NCBI GenBank assembly: GCA_037179385.1
Contig: CM074180.1
Coordinates: 27,633,455 to 27,697,454 of the forward strand
From: Holothuria scabra
Lineage: Eukaryota > Echinodermata > Holothuroidea > Aspidochirotida > Holothuriidae
Length of the DNA: 64,000 nt
Reading direction: 5' to 3'
Within the stretch, counting starts at the first letter, position 1. Every line of letters starts with the position of its first letter. Of this stretch, positions 46,142-59,288 are shown piece after piece. The notes below the pieces were generated by a model. The model ran no database searches and was not told the DNA's origin. It saw only the letters and a list, made by a program, of their open reading frames with translations. Position numbers and translations under genes: made by a program.

Positions 46142-49100
46142 ATGCAGCCTTACACGACTGCTGATGAAACTCTTCAGAGAGAGGTGTTTCTTAACAAAAA
46201 ACATGAAAATATGTAAGTAAGGATTCTATTCATCTTGACTATACTAACGTTACTGTTCACAATGTTTTTATCGTAACTAAGGGACGCTGTGTGTTGGACC
46301 GGTTTCACGAAATAAAACGTGCACTCGGACGTCAGACTCTAACGTTTATTTTATTCGGGTTCTTCGTTTAATTAGCCCAGAAGTAAACGTCATTTGCGTT
46401 TGCAATTAACTGTTTTAACATCTGTTGTAAAATATACAATTTTGATTACTTTAGACTAGGCCTATGTATTCACTGCTTCAGTCAATCCTTTGAATGAGCT
46501 TTATTCAGCTAGGCCTAGCCTAGGCCTACCTGTGTTGTGTACTATAAAATGGCGCTCGTAATTTTTGCAAAGCTGATATACAGAATGAGATAAATCCAAA
46601 CTTCCTGTTTCCATTTGCAAAATATGTTGTAACTGGCAGATATATTGCTCCTTAGAGTTCCTATACTCCGATCCAGAAATTAGTGAGAGAAAGCTTAATT
46701 TGACTCGAAATTTTTATCGATATTAGTCATGAATAGCCCCCTATAGTGGGGTATTTGCCATATGTGTAGTGTGCGGCTATTTTCACTGACTTGGTACCGT
46801 TACGTTTAGATACATACGTAGCAAGCTACTCCTTGCCACCTATCAGAAGGGAACCACAGATGTGTTAATCTATTGAGCCTGCTCTGCTAGAGAGGCATTT
46901 GTGAGTCTTCCATACGAAAAACTTGTTTCACTTGTTGACCTAACCTGCCTAAGAAAGACAGAAAGTTTGGTCAAGTCACTGACAGAGTAAAATAAGCAAA
47001 TAACATTGGTTGTGCACTCATCAAGGGTCGCTCTTGCGAAACCCAATTAGCCTTGACAATCAATGACATTGCCAGAATCCTTGATGATAAAGGTCAAGTA
47101 GACGTTATCATTATGGATTTCAGTGAAGCATTTGATACCATTCCTCATGAGCGGCTCCTAGCTAAATTAAAACATGCAGGGGCTTGTAACTCACTACATA
47201 CCTGGATTAGAAATTTTCTCACTAAAAGAACTCAAAAGGTCACTCTCGATGGAATGTCTTCTACACCAGTGAGCGTGACTTCAGGAGTCCCACAAGGTAC
47301 GGTTCTGGGTCCCCTACTCTTCCTAATCTACCTTAATGATATTGCAGAGACTTTGTCTTCTGAAATCCGTCTTTTAGCCGAGGACTGCATTTTATATCGG
47401 CAAATTAAAAATGAACATGACACTAGAGAGCTCCAAACAGACATTGATAAACTCTGTGCATGGGAACAACGCTGGCAGATGAAATTCAATACAAAGAAGT
47501 GCTATGCTATGCACATAACCCATAAAAAGAACACAATCAAATACTCCTATCAGATGGGTGATTCGATTTTAGAAACAGTTGAAAATCATACTTACTTAGG
47601 GCTGGAAATAAATAACAAATTAAGTTGGGCGAATCATGTCCATAAGGTGACCTCAAAGGGAAATCAAATCCTTGGCCTGCTTCGCAGAAATCTATATAGT
47701 TGTAACCGTGAGGTAAAAGCAGTGGCATACAAAACCTTAGTAAGGCCACGGCTTGAATATAGTGCCTCTGTCTGGGACCCCTATCATAAAGACTTGAAAA
47801 ATCAGCTCGAGGGGGTCCAGCGCCGTAGTGCAAGATTCGTCTGCAAAAACTATAGGCAAAAGGCCAGCGTCACAGACATGATTTCTAGTCTAGGGTGGGA
47901 ATCACTGGAGCATAGGAGGGCTGCCCAAAGATTGACCCTTATTTATAAGTCTGTCAATAAATTAGTAGCAATTGATACTGATTCTTACCAGTAAGTACCT
48001 TCTAGTGGTGTGTCTACTAGAGCACATGCCTCTAGTTCTTTTGTGAAATTATCTGCCTGCAAAGATTGTTATAAATATTCACTGTTCCCTAGGACTTTTG
48101 CTGAATGGAACTGCCTCCCACCCAGTATTAGGGATGCCCCCACTGTGAGTACTTTTAAGTCAGGGTTAAATTCTGTGAGTCTTGAAGAAATTATTAGTAG
48201 AGCCCATTTTAATAATTAGTATGCTGCTCAGCCTTCTGTGCCTGCATGTTACATCCCGTCTCGCGGAGTTTATGCAGTATTTCACCAGAAGCAGAACCCC
48301 ACCAGAACATTATACTCAAGTAACTTGTATGGAGTAGTCCTTCGGGGCAGTGTACACCATAGCAAGGTAATTTTCATTGTTTGGGGGGAGTATGTTTTCA
48401 ATTGTGAAATAACTGTAACGGTAGGATTTAGTTAGAAAAATCTTGAAGACTGGGCATATTATTGTATGCACTTACCTGAAATGGATTCATTATCGTGAAA
48501 AACAAAATGCTGGATGGGTTCAAAACAGTTAGGCTTGTTAAAGTAATGTCTTAGGCTGATAGCTGGAAATTTGTGGCAGTGAGCCAAGTTCGGGGTCCTG
48601 CAAATTTTGGGGTCTTTAGGATACTGTCATATGCGCACCCTACTGTACCTAAAAGCTCAGTCATTTCAAAATTTTTACATTTACGTTAATGCAGATGCAC
48701 ACTTGACAGGCTTGCACACTCTATGGTCACTCCATCATCTCAGTTGACAGTGCCCACTGCACCTAAGAGCTCTGGCTAGGGAGTTTAGCTACCATTTTAA
48801 GATTTCTATAAGTAATGCAATTAATTGGCCATGCAGTAGCCAGTCACCCCATTATACAAGCTCTAATTCACACAGTCATATAGTTTATTTTGTCAAATTT
48901 GGTAGAATACACTGTTGTTGGTTTGGTGCTTGTACTCTGCATGCGAAGTGTGTAGAGTACTGTATGATTTTTCCCAATGGGAGTACAGTTTATGTAAACT
49001 CCATCCGTATGTTCAACCCCTCATTCAGCTTCTTTTGAACAGTTAGGTCTTCAAGAGCCCTACAGTAGTTGTTGAACATTCTACTTGTCACATTCCCATT

Positions 49101-52100
49101 ATGCTTGCCAATGCACAGTTCCATCATTTCAAGATTGTTACATAGATATTGGCATAGCCTTTATAACCCTAACTGTGTGGGGTTGGCACTGGTCAAAGGT
49201 GCATAAATTTGCATTCTCATTACATATAAAAATATTGGCATGATAGAGGTCTTAGGTGCACATTTGATGGTACACTGGGTATAAAGATGTGTTGAGCAGT
49301 ATATCAAAAATTGTCATTCTCATGATGATTTCTTCAGATGATACAGTATTACAAACTGAAATGTGATCTTTTTATTTTCTTGTTTGCAACCTCTACCTTA
49401 ACCTTGCACTGATCTTACAGTAATGCATGCAACTGCAGTTTGTCACCATGTGTGACCTTTTCATTCATCTCTCAAGCAGTTAAAAAGTTAACGAACAGCA
49501 AAATGAAACCAACAAAAGATTCATTGATTATCATCTACTTATGTGCTTCTTGCCTAGTCTGCTCAGAGTTGAGGATTTAGTAGTCAATTTTGCAAGATTT
49601 TTCTTACATTATTGGTCATTTTTCTACCATCTGACTCATGCTGGTAACAAGTGATGTCTTGCAACTCTAAGGCAAGTTGCAAGTCATTTTTCACAGATTA
49701 GAGTCACGCCCAAGCCATTTATGGCAAGTCAAAGTCAAGTCGCATATCACAAAAGCTGCAACTTAAACTCAAGTCACAAGACTCAAGTCTTCATCTCTGG
49801 ATAAAGTAGGCCTGTAGCATGTTCAATGGAAGGGGTGGGGCAGGAGGATCATGTTCCCCACCTCTGGACATTGTTGAGGGAAATCAACAAAAGTAATGTG
49901 AGTAATAGGCAGTTCATGCCCTGGTAAGCTTTCACATGTTTAAGAATGCTTCAGATGTTTTAAAAATAGTTCCATGGTGCATCACAACAATTCCTCAAAA
50001 GAGAAAAAAAAATTCCAAATTGCAGGGGCACACTTGAATAACCACAAAAGGGGCAAGACCAAGCAGTAGATTTTGTGTTACCTGGTACTTGTCTTGCAAT
50101 TTTAGTAGGGAGGAAACAAAGAGTGCATTCACACAACAGTGGATCTGAATTTGATCATTTGCATGGTGTTAGGTCAACTGCTCAAGATCAAATTAGTTGT
50201 ACTGTAAAGGCAGATAGATCTCAGATCTGATTACTTGATTTTGAACCTTGTGCCAAGAAGGATAAGACTGTGCAGCTGGTCAAAATTTGAAGTGTATGTG
50301 GTTCTAGGATCAATTTATCCCTTGGCTTATCATTCTGTAATACAGTACTAAATTGAATTATTTTATCTGTACTGTATGTATTGGACTTACTGGATTTTTC
50401 TGTTGTTTCCCTGCAGATTACTAAGAAGGGAGAGGTTATTGAAGCATGCAGAGACCTTTCTTGATGGTCAAGAACAATTTCAGGTTTCCTTAAATAGCCA
50501 TTGGCAGCAAGCAAAGAAGAGAAACAAAGCACTTCTAGAGGTATGTTTTAAGTGCAGTCTTGGTCTTGTATCCCTAAAGTATGCTGAAACATGTCTATTT
50601 TCAATCACTGTTGTTGACACTTAATGACATTCAATCACAGTAGGATCCTTGCACTCAACAAGGTCTACCTGATGTTCCTGGAGTTCAATGTTCCCTGTTT
50701 GTTAACACCTTGATAATTTTGTGATAGGCACAAGGTTTTTTTATTCCCAGGCTTTAATGTTTACAGAAATTTGAATGTTCCCAAGATTTGGGAATAGTGC
50801 CCCTCAGGAACAGCAAACCTATGGAATTTAAATGATTGACAATGACCCTTTTCTCCAGTTTTGGCTCATGCACTGGCTTGGTTTCCTACTCCTGATGTAT
50901 GGGAACCTCAGTGCTAGTGTTTGCAAGCAGCTGGTCCACATAATTCACTCTGATCATCTCAAAGAAGCTTTCCAGAGAGAAAAAGTATGGGATGCTTTCT
51001 CCATTACATGTAAATGTACTGCATCCACATGTACATCCACAAATGCATTCCATTGTATTTGTATTGATCCCTTTTTCCAAATGGCAAGGAATTTATGCAG
51101 AAAGTTGTGGACAATAAACTGTTTCATATGGTAATGTAAGATTGAAGTCCGTTTGATGTTTTGAAGGTTGTTATCTGTTAAACATTGCGTATGCAAGTTA
51201 ATAGCTAGTCTGCAGTTTGTCTTATGCTTTTGTTAATTTTTATGTACAATACCACTTACTCTCAGTTTGTTATACTCTTAATTGTTTATTTTAGTTAGTT
51301 GTCCACAAGGGAGCTAAGGAACTTAATGTGTAGCATCGTTATCACAAGCATGTACGTACAATCCATTTGTTAGGTCTTATTCTTCTACCAATGGAGTAGG
51401 GAAAACAAGCCAGTAAGCCACAACCGGAAAAAAGGCTATGGCTGGTTCAACTTAACCAATTGGTTGGAAAGTGGGCCGTAAACTCCATCTAACATAGCCT
51501 ACTAGAGCCCAGCCACTTCACAGCTGTTTTGCAGGAACTAAAAACCATGCTACAGTAATGACAAATTTGAAACTATTGCACCATTCTTATTTAAAGAAAT
51601 GCATTGTTCTGTGAGATACGTAGAAGATCTTAGCAGCAAGTGAATTCAGCCATTAGTGGGGTCCATCAGCCATAAATCAGAAATAGTAATCAGTAAATAG
51701 TAATTCTGTAATCTACTTGCAATTCTAAAATCTCATATTACATGAAATTGAGGGAATCAATAGGTATGTTAGTGAACAACCATCCAAGAATTTGAAAGAT
51801 TAAAGGTGAAGGACTCCAGTTATGTCCAACTAAATTAGACCATCACTTGACTGTTCTGATTTGTCTATACTGTACTTATATGACATATATAGACTCACAG
51901 ATTACTGTCTTCACCATCTTTGACTTTTAATTTCCAACAGGATTTCAAGCACTACCAGTCAGTCTTTCAGGAAAGAGTTGACAAGCCATACTCAAAAAAT
52001 TTTGTTACTTTAAAGGTAAGTCTTTAACTTCAGAGTCGATTGCTTGTCATTACATGTTCATCTTGTATTGATCTAATTTACATGAGGACTGCACAATTAG

Positions 52101-52927
52101 TATATCAAACTGGTGGTATAGCTCGTTGGTCAACTGTACTTAACTGCAATTCATTCTTTTGTTCATTTCCCTGGTTGCCTTGTTGGTTACTTGAAACTTC
52201 TTGGAAGTTACTGGGGGTATAACAATTGGTGTGCAAGAGTTTACAATTGTGCAAATACATCATTAATAGCAAAAGATGAGTTGTTTCTTGTTTAACAAAG
52301 ATAATGCCATCTTGCCTGTTTGGTCATTTGTAGGGTGGCCATTTGCCCTTTTGCTGGACAACCAAGCTCGTGAGCAAGCTGTCCTCTACTGGGTTTCAAA
52401 CTGTGCTAAACATTTAGTACTCTGTTGTATTTTCAAAGATGACTTCATTTTCAGACATAGCATTTCAATTTCTTGACTCTTATTACATGGCTTAAAACTC
52501 CAAGGAGGGCCATCTTGTGAAGCCAAAAATTTCCCTGACACACCACTCGCCAACTCATGGTGGCCCTCCACTTGCATAGTAGCTATGATTGTCCTCTTTT
52601 CTGTGCTAAAGAAATTGCCACCCTAGTCATCTGTCATCTTCAAGTTGACAATAGTGCTGACTAGCATTACAATGGCTGATTTCTAGACTGTGAACTAGAC
52701 TACTAAAGCAATTTTCCTTTCATTATTTTAGTCAGACAGTGTAAAATTTCTACAGAACAAAAGAAAATAGACCTAAATAAAAAAAATATATACAGTACTG
52801 AATAAAGGTACTCAATTTTATTGATGTTGATATCCAGGAACAGTATTGGTCAATGGTTGAAAGAGAACTGCCAGGATGGAAAACTCAAGTGAAAAATTCT
52901 AGAAGAGAGACACCAAGTCCTAGGTAA
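46142..52927 (+). CDS. CEP15: C3orf14/CEP15 homologue, four exons, 119 aa
   Basis: Exons: 46142-46212, 50417-50540, 51941-52015, 52838-52927 (stop TAA 52925-52927). All introns are GT-AG and phases fit (2,0,0). The start ATG follows an in-frame TGA at 46121. The product has VFLNKKHENILLRRERLL near residues 15-32, a coiled-coil-like middle (HAETFLDGQEQFQ, HWQQAKKRNKALLEDF), and a C-terminal LKEQYWSMVERELPGWK (about residues 89-105). Human C3orf14/CEP15 has the same order: L-K-HEEI near the start and LETRYWASVEEYIPKWE near the end, in 128 residues. CEP15 is a small centrosome-associated protein of poorly known function. The identification rests on these two motifs, matching length and position, recalled rather than searched. 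Intron 1 (4.2 kb) contains a jockey-like LINE; intron 2 contains a SINE and a TA-site MITE. Confidence 0.75.
47011..48297 (+). mobile_element. Jockey-like LINE fragment in CEP15 intron 1
   Basis: A 5'-truncated non-LTR retrotransposon in the same orientation as the host gene. The RT starts in mid-domain (IKGRSCETQLALT) and continues through MDFSEAFDTIPHERLL, VTSGVPQGTVLGPLLFLIYL and LGLEINNKLSWANH to the C-terminal LFPRTFAEWNCLPPSIRD. The 3' UTR ends near 48297 (TATGCAGTATTTCACCAG). Confidence 0.8.
47053..48219 (+). pseudogene. Jockey-like reverse transcriptase, inactive
   Basis: One frame runs 47053-48219 with a single in-frame TAA at 47992-47994 (after DTDSYQ). The catalytic box that should read FADD reads LAED (residues 108-111 counted from 47053), so a catalytic Asp is Glu and the enzyme would be dead even without the stop. 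The domain order is otherwise complete from motif A to the C-terminal domain. Confidence 0.8.
48298..50416. other. Rest of CEP15 intron 1, CpG-poor
   Basis: TG- and CA-rich sequence with almost no CpG. Bases 49660-49795 hold a degenerate CAAGTC repeat, complementary to the repeat at the left edge of the window. No exon was found here; the exon 1 and exon 2 phases already fit each other. Confidence 0.5.
51399..51490 (+). repeat. SINE fragment in CEP15 intron 2
   Basis: It matches the body of the SINE at 56691-56855 (landmarks CCAGTAAGCCACAAC, AAAAGGCTATGGCTGG, CCAATTGG). The tRNA-like head is missing here. Confidence 0.55.
51621..51867 (+). mobile_element. TA-site MITE, copy 3, in CEP15 intron 2
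   Basis: It starts TAGAAGATCTTAGCAGCAAG and ends CTGATTTGTCTA. The body keeps CAGCCATTAGTGGGGTCCATC and GACCATCACTTG. Most CpG sites of the reference copy (22756-23009) are lost, fitting its position in the CpG-poor domain. It ends 73 bases before exon 3. Confidence 0.7.
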
Positions 52928-55900
52928 CATTCCATATCAACCATCATGTAAAGAAAACCAACACAGATTGACATCAAACATATCAAATTATATATTGCAA
53001 CATAGATGTATAAAGCATGTTTCTGCTGGAGTGCTTGCAACTTGCCATTCATTGTACAAATTCTAACCAGGTGGGATTCTGCCAGGAACACAAAAAGGAG
53101 GGGATTTATTATTGCTTAACCCCCAAGTCCACAGTGATGATGTCCTAGGCTAAAGTTATGAGTAAGTTAAGGAGGACAAAAGCGTGCTGCAAGGCCCCTG
53201 TAAGGTGCAATTTGAAGGGTACTGTATTGATGTAATTTAAAACTTTGCTGCAATAGTGTCTTTTTTAAAGTAAGAAATCAAGATATTGACAGTGTTCTAA
53301 CATTTATGGGAATGAAAGGGTTGGGGGTGGATTTTGCCTGCCTTCTCTGGAAAGGAGGGGACAACTCCCTCCTTAACCCCTCTAGGGGGAAACACTGGTA
53401 CCTATTGCAAAACTCCTGAAGACTTGTTATCAATACCAAGTAGGTGCTGATTCAACATTTACCACTAGCCAAAAGACTGACATTTGATGGCAGTTCATAT
53501 CAAATTACACTGATTTAATGGTGATCATACCCTTCAGGGCGCAATGATTAATTTGCTCCCCTTTACCCCTAAAATGTGAGAGATAATTCCATGCAGATTC
53601 CACGCAAAGGAAAATTTCTCCTCATGTTGCTAGTGTGAGAAGATTAACAAGTTATTTACATTTGGTGTAACTAAAGCTGTGTATGACTATTTCATTAAAT
53701 GTACTGAAAATGAGTTTGAAGGATGCATCAAAAGGTTTGGTAACAACTTGTATGTTTTGCTAAGATGACAATACAGATTTGAAAGAACATTCCTCATTGT
53801 ATGTTTCAAATGTATTCCTAACATTATAACTTACAGCAATTGTTAAAAGTGTACCTCAAGTCTAAAATTTGCAAAATATATATTACAGAGCATGAAAAAT
53901 GAACTCAAACAGTTCAATTCCCATCTTCATAGAACATTCCTGAGCTGAGGTATAAATTGTTTATGTTTATTCGTTCAAATTAAAATGATACATTGAACAA
54001 CAATTTGTGAAGTTGTTGTTCACTACTCAAATTACAGTCTTAATATTTCTTTTACTCTGAAAACTACTGAATCTTGTGTCAGTATATGATAGCACTACAC
54101 TCTTAGGGGTGATTTTAAGCTCTCTATGTACAACATGCTATGCAAGCAAACAGGAAGTATTAAAATTCATAAAAACATGTTTAATTTCAAAGGAAAACAA
54201 AGCAGGTAATGTGAGTTATACAACAAGAAAGTCATAAATTACTTCTCAATCTCAATGGACTAAATGGAAAATCGACATTTAATACCTCAACAATGTAACT
54301 AGCAATGACAATGGGAGTTGGATGAATAAGATTCATTTTGCAAGCTTTAAAATATATATTTTTTATAATTCTTGACTTGAGGTACATTTTGAATCCATAT
54401 CAAGAATGTATTGTTAATGCAACAGATCTTTCCTAAAATGTAATGTGAGGGAATGAGGGTCCAATGCAACTTTAGAATGGCTTTACTAAGAGCAAAGCAT
54501 TGTGTAAGTGAGGAAAGTTGTTTGTAAAATGCTTCATGCTGTACAGAGTTCAATTAAGTCTCTAAGCCTATAAAATTCCCAGAAATATTTTAGTGTTTAA
54601 CTAAATATCAGCCAATTAAATTAATTCGTAACTATTTTAGGCCTGATTGTGGGGCATACAGGGTATTTTAATATCTGCTTGATGTAGCACCAAAGAAAAA
54701 ATTCTTGAACAACTTTCTTAGACATTGTTTTTATTGATTTAAAATTGTACATAACTTTTTCAATTTTTTTTTTTTTCAAGAACTTTTTTCAAATTTGAAA
54801 AAATCTGCTGGCTGATTAGTCCAGGACAAAATCCCTTTGTTTCCCACCAAAGGAATTTCTCACCTTTAAGGAGCTATATTCATGTTTTTATTATTTTTTG
54901 CAGGCTATTGTCTTTCTCTGAATTTCTATATTTTGTATTTATTTTGGCTGCCAGTACTGAACTACCCAAAGTTGTAATTTTTTATTATGAAGTATGGTTC
55001 CACAGTTAATGCAAAGTTCGTAGGCATTGTGCAGTACTTGCTGAAAGTTTGCAAAAGCAGCAATCCGTTACTGTAAGTTTGGACCGTTTCTATTCAGTGT
55101 TCAAATTACTCATAGAAGAATGTAAATACATCTGAACAGAACTATGTTAAAACATTTTGTTTGCTTCATTTGTACTGTATCTGTAAAAATTTGGTACATA
55201 ATGTTAAAGTCATCTTTTACATTAATCAATATTCAATGAAAACTGTCAGTGTACTGTTCTTATATTTTTTTTTTATGTTCTTTTGATGTTAAGTAAATTA
55301 TTGCCAACCTGCATTGCATGTTTCACAATTAAATAACAATTATTGGTAGGCAGTCATGTGACTGCATTTGTGCCTTATTCATAAAAATACTATTTTTGAG
55401 CCAATCCCATAGAAAGTGGTCCTACACACCCAAAATAAAGCTAGTAGCACATTTATTATGTCATGCTTAATGCAATAAACCCTCCATGAATATGATTTCT
55501 AGAACCACCTGAAAATTGACTCAGATACTTGCTTGGCATTGCTGTTTAGTTTACAGTGATGCTGAAAGGAGTTTTGATCTAGTAAGAATAAAGTGTCTGT
55601 TTGTCCAAAGTAGGAAATTATTCAAATCATGAAGGCCTTTTTGAGTAATGAAAACAATGCATTTCACTCAGGCCTTGGCATATATTGAATATTCATACAT
55701 TTGGATGAAGATGCTTCAGAGGATAATGGTACCTCTTGTTGCTAGCAACTCTGTCCAAACATATTTCCACGTAACCCTAGTACTCTAGACACATGTGATA
55801 ACTCCACTTTTTGATTGACATTGGGGTTGCTAGATTTTTTTTAGTCACAAACCACCAAAACAGTAGCCAAATGGACTGGAAAATGCCAAATTCTAAAAAT

Positions 55901-56690
55901 CCCTCAGTGTATGGTAGCACATGCTGGGACCAACAAATTCTAACTCATGGTTAGGGCATGAGAGGTTGTGTGCACTCTTATTTCTTAGTATTTTTAGTTG
56001 TATACTTCACAGTACTGTGCACAATACATGCTGGTGTAACAGCAAATTTGGCCTAAATTATACTTTTGGAATATCATATCAATTTTAATTTGTCTAATTT
56101 CTCATTGAAATTGATAACAAATGGAGGAAAATGTTGCAACGTAAAAGAACAAAAAACACCAGAAATATGTCAGATTCCAGTATGATGTGCCTATCAAAAA
56201 TTGTCCTGCAAATATTTTCAAAAAATGCCAAATTCTCCTTTCTTGTCCAAACTGGCAACCCTGATTAGCATGCACTCATGTAATACACTTTTATTGAAAG
56301 GGACTGACAATAGTTTTTACAGTCAGTTATGTCTCTGGAGAGGCAATATTTAACCTCTTGTGATTAGAACTGGGTTCAAGCTACTGTGGTCCTGTCTTGG
56401 ATGTATTCTTGTGGTTTTGTTTAAAATGAAGGAGGCTCAAGTCTAGGGAGAATTGTTTCAGTGTGGGGTGAGAGTGGAGGTATTTTCAACAGCATCCCTG
56501 GCAGCAGCACAATGGGATTGATTATATACACAATATGAATCCAAAAGAGAAGGAAAATTGTGTATGATTTGATCTAAGATCAACCTATTGAGCTCATTCA
56601 GATTCTTGACCCTAAGACTAAAATTTCAAGTCCAGAAATGGACACACTTTGTGATAAGAGAGTAGACAAGAATAACTTTTGTTCTCAAAC
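52928..56690. other. Downstream of the CEP15-like gene, no gene seen
   Basis: AT-rich, CpG-poor DNA between two convergent genes. AATAAA words occur at 55434, 55476 and 55588, but none can be tied to a transcript. I see no further exon with a recognised domain. Confidence 0.45.
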
Positions 56691-56855
56691 CAACTGCATG
56701 GTCAAGTAGTGAAAGCAGCTGACTCACAGCTGGAGGTCTAGAGTTTGACTCCTGGCTGGTACAGGGAAAGAAACCAGTGAGCCACAACTAGAGAAAAGGC
56801 TGTGGCTGGCCCACCTTGAGCCAATTGGTCAGAAACTGAGCTGCAAGACCTTATT
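56691..56855 (+). repeat. tRNA-derived SINE
   Basis: The head GTCAAGTAGTGAAAGCAGC (A-box region) is followed by GAGTTTGACTCCTGG (B-box region) at tRNA spacing. Then comes a body with GAAACCAGTGAGCCACAAC and AAAAGGCTGTGGCTGG that recurs at 51399-51490. Which tRNA it derives from cannot be told by eye. Confidence 0.6.
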
Positions 56856-59288
56856 GTGACAGTAAATTTTCACTACCACATTTCACAGCCATATGAGAAA
56901 AATCATAAAAAAACAAATCCAGAAAATGTTGAGAAGTCATTCTTTATTCCACTTTATGCACAAACTACACAGTACGGATGGCTTCAGCTTAGAATGTCTT
57001 TCAATACCTATCCTTCTTCTCCAAACAATAGTTTTCATAAAAAAGTTGTGATCTTTCCCACACTGATCTTAAATTTACTATCATTATAACATTATGCATG
57101 GTGTATGGGCCTAGTAAATCTAACTGTGCAAATCACTTTCAGTAGCATGTAGTTTGGTTTAGTAGCCTGAAGGAAAAAGTGGGATGGATGTCTACTGACC
57201 ATTGCAAACAGAGTATCTTCTTGGGAGACAGATCTGCCCCTTCCCTCGAGCCTGTTTCATACAGGGTTTCACCCCCTCAGGGTGCATGGGAGGTATGCCA
57301 CTGACCAATACCGTGTTTCTGAATGTTGATTTACTGGTGGCAAAATGGATATTTAATTAAAAACAATTAAGGGTTACTGCTTCACGTGAGACAAAACTTG
57401 ATTCCACCTGTTTTTCATTTGTGTGGGTTCTTATTGCATCATGGTTTTAAGTAATATACCAGTAAATTACTTGCGTATCTCAAAACTATGACATGCACAT
57501 CTCTACTACATTTAGGACATGATTCTTTTCTGTTTGATTTGCATCTAGAGGTAAAAATTTTGGGGATACCTACAACAACACAAGCAGTTTTATCTGTAGT
57601 TAATGTTATAGTATCTATTTCACATTGTGTCTTAAAAGTACCACAACTTGGGCAGAGTCATTTATCTAACTGGCAGTTATTGCCAAGTCACTCATGCATT
57701 TCCTGTTCCCAATAGCCCATACTGCTCAGTTAGACAGATGACTCTTCCCTTTCTATCTTTGGTAAAGGTTAAGTAAGGTTCCATAATGCAAATACAAAAC
57801 AAAGTTGAATCAAGGAGGTACAAGGAGAACCTCCTTGGTTGTTGAAGCATCTAAACAGGTAAACCAATAATCACAATATTTCAATTGATAAATAGTGAGA
57901 CTGAAAAGTATTGCTGTTGTCGCAACATTGATTGTCCAATTTTCATAAAACCCCCATTTCCAAGGGCATAGTACCATTAAGGACAAAACCTTAAATATCA
58001 AAACCACAAGTCTTTCAAATGTTACTCAGAGCCTACAACAGACAAGCAGAATTAAAAGACTCTGAAACTTAAAGTCACTGAATGCATTCACTGCCTACAA
58101 AATGGAGGATTTTCCTGCTTGAAGAAACATTTGCCACAGCAAAGCAAGTCTGTGAGTTGAAAGGTCACCACTCTCCATAGCTAACCACTGAATCTGTATC
58201 TTCTCACTTATGTAACCACAAACCAAAACTTTCTGCAAATGATCAAAATATCAGGCCACAGAGTAAGAGTAGGTAGAATGGAGAAAATGTTTTAGTGAGA
58301 GACACTAAAATGTTTAGACAATCAAAATTATTGATATAGATTTGAAAGCCAAAACTGTTGGGTTTCCACTTTTGACTATGTTTCTAAATTAAAAAGACGT
58401 AAGACAAATTTCTTAAAAATATTTTTTGCACACCACACAAATGTCAGTACTTGGTAGCTGCATACACATGGTACATTCTATCATGTCACATTCATGTGTT
58501 ATAAACCATCTTCCAAATAACAATTCCAATGCATTATGGGTTGTGGTTTTGGTGTGCTTCATTTGTTACTACAGTAAAATGCCATTGAAAAATAACATGT
58601 ACCAAAATTCTATCCCACAATTCTTCGTATTTGCTACTTGGAAAAGTATCTAATGATACCATACCACTGCCATACCTAAGTATTTGACTGGTCCCTTTTT
58701 TATGCATAAACATTTGCAACTCAAATGCAACGTTCTTACAGCATTGTGAATTCAAAAGATGACATACTTGAAGTGGATTCATGCTGTATATCTCAAGCAT
58801 TCAATAAAAACTTGTGGCTATCAATGGGTAACTGATGTTATAAAACTTTCTTGTATTCTTCCTGGTTCACTGTCAAACAACACACTTTCTGCTTGGAATT
58901 ACAAGGAAATATATCTTCAATAACAGTACCAAAACCCTCCAGTAAATTAGAGCACTACCCTTCACTATAAATATCCATAGTTTTGAAACATCCAACCTGC
59001 CCTGAAAACAAGACTCTGATGTACCAATAAAACTGAGACTTTACAAGATTAGTGAAGAAAACTTATTTTGAATAAACTTTGCCAAGAAATTACTCGCATC
59101 ATTTCCAGCATTTCTTCTAGGTGTTCATGACACTTTCAGTTAAATGAAGCGAGTGCTCTCCCAAGTCATTGACAATAACTGGTGTAGAGTTGAACCAATG
59201 CATCATACCACTAGTGGAATGGGTCAACAAAACCTTTATGTACATATATATATACCAGTAAAACAAAGTCTTTTTGCATGTTTGATCC
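56856..59288. other. Downstream of SF3B2, probably including its 3' UTR
   Basis: No exon recognised. The part next to 59288 must hold the SF3B2 3' UTR on the minus strand, but I found no convincing polyadenylation signal there. Confidence 0.4.

Noticed and set aside
47537..47833. 98-codon minus-strand frame
   Set aside because: Shadow of the jockey-like reverse transcriptase on the plus strand.
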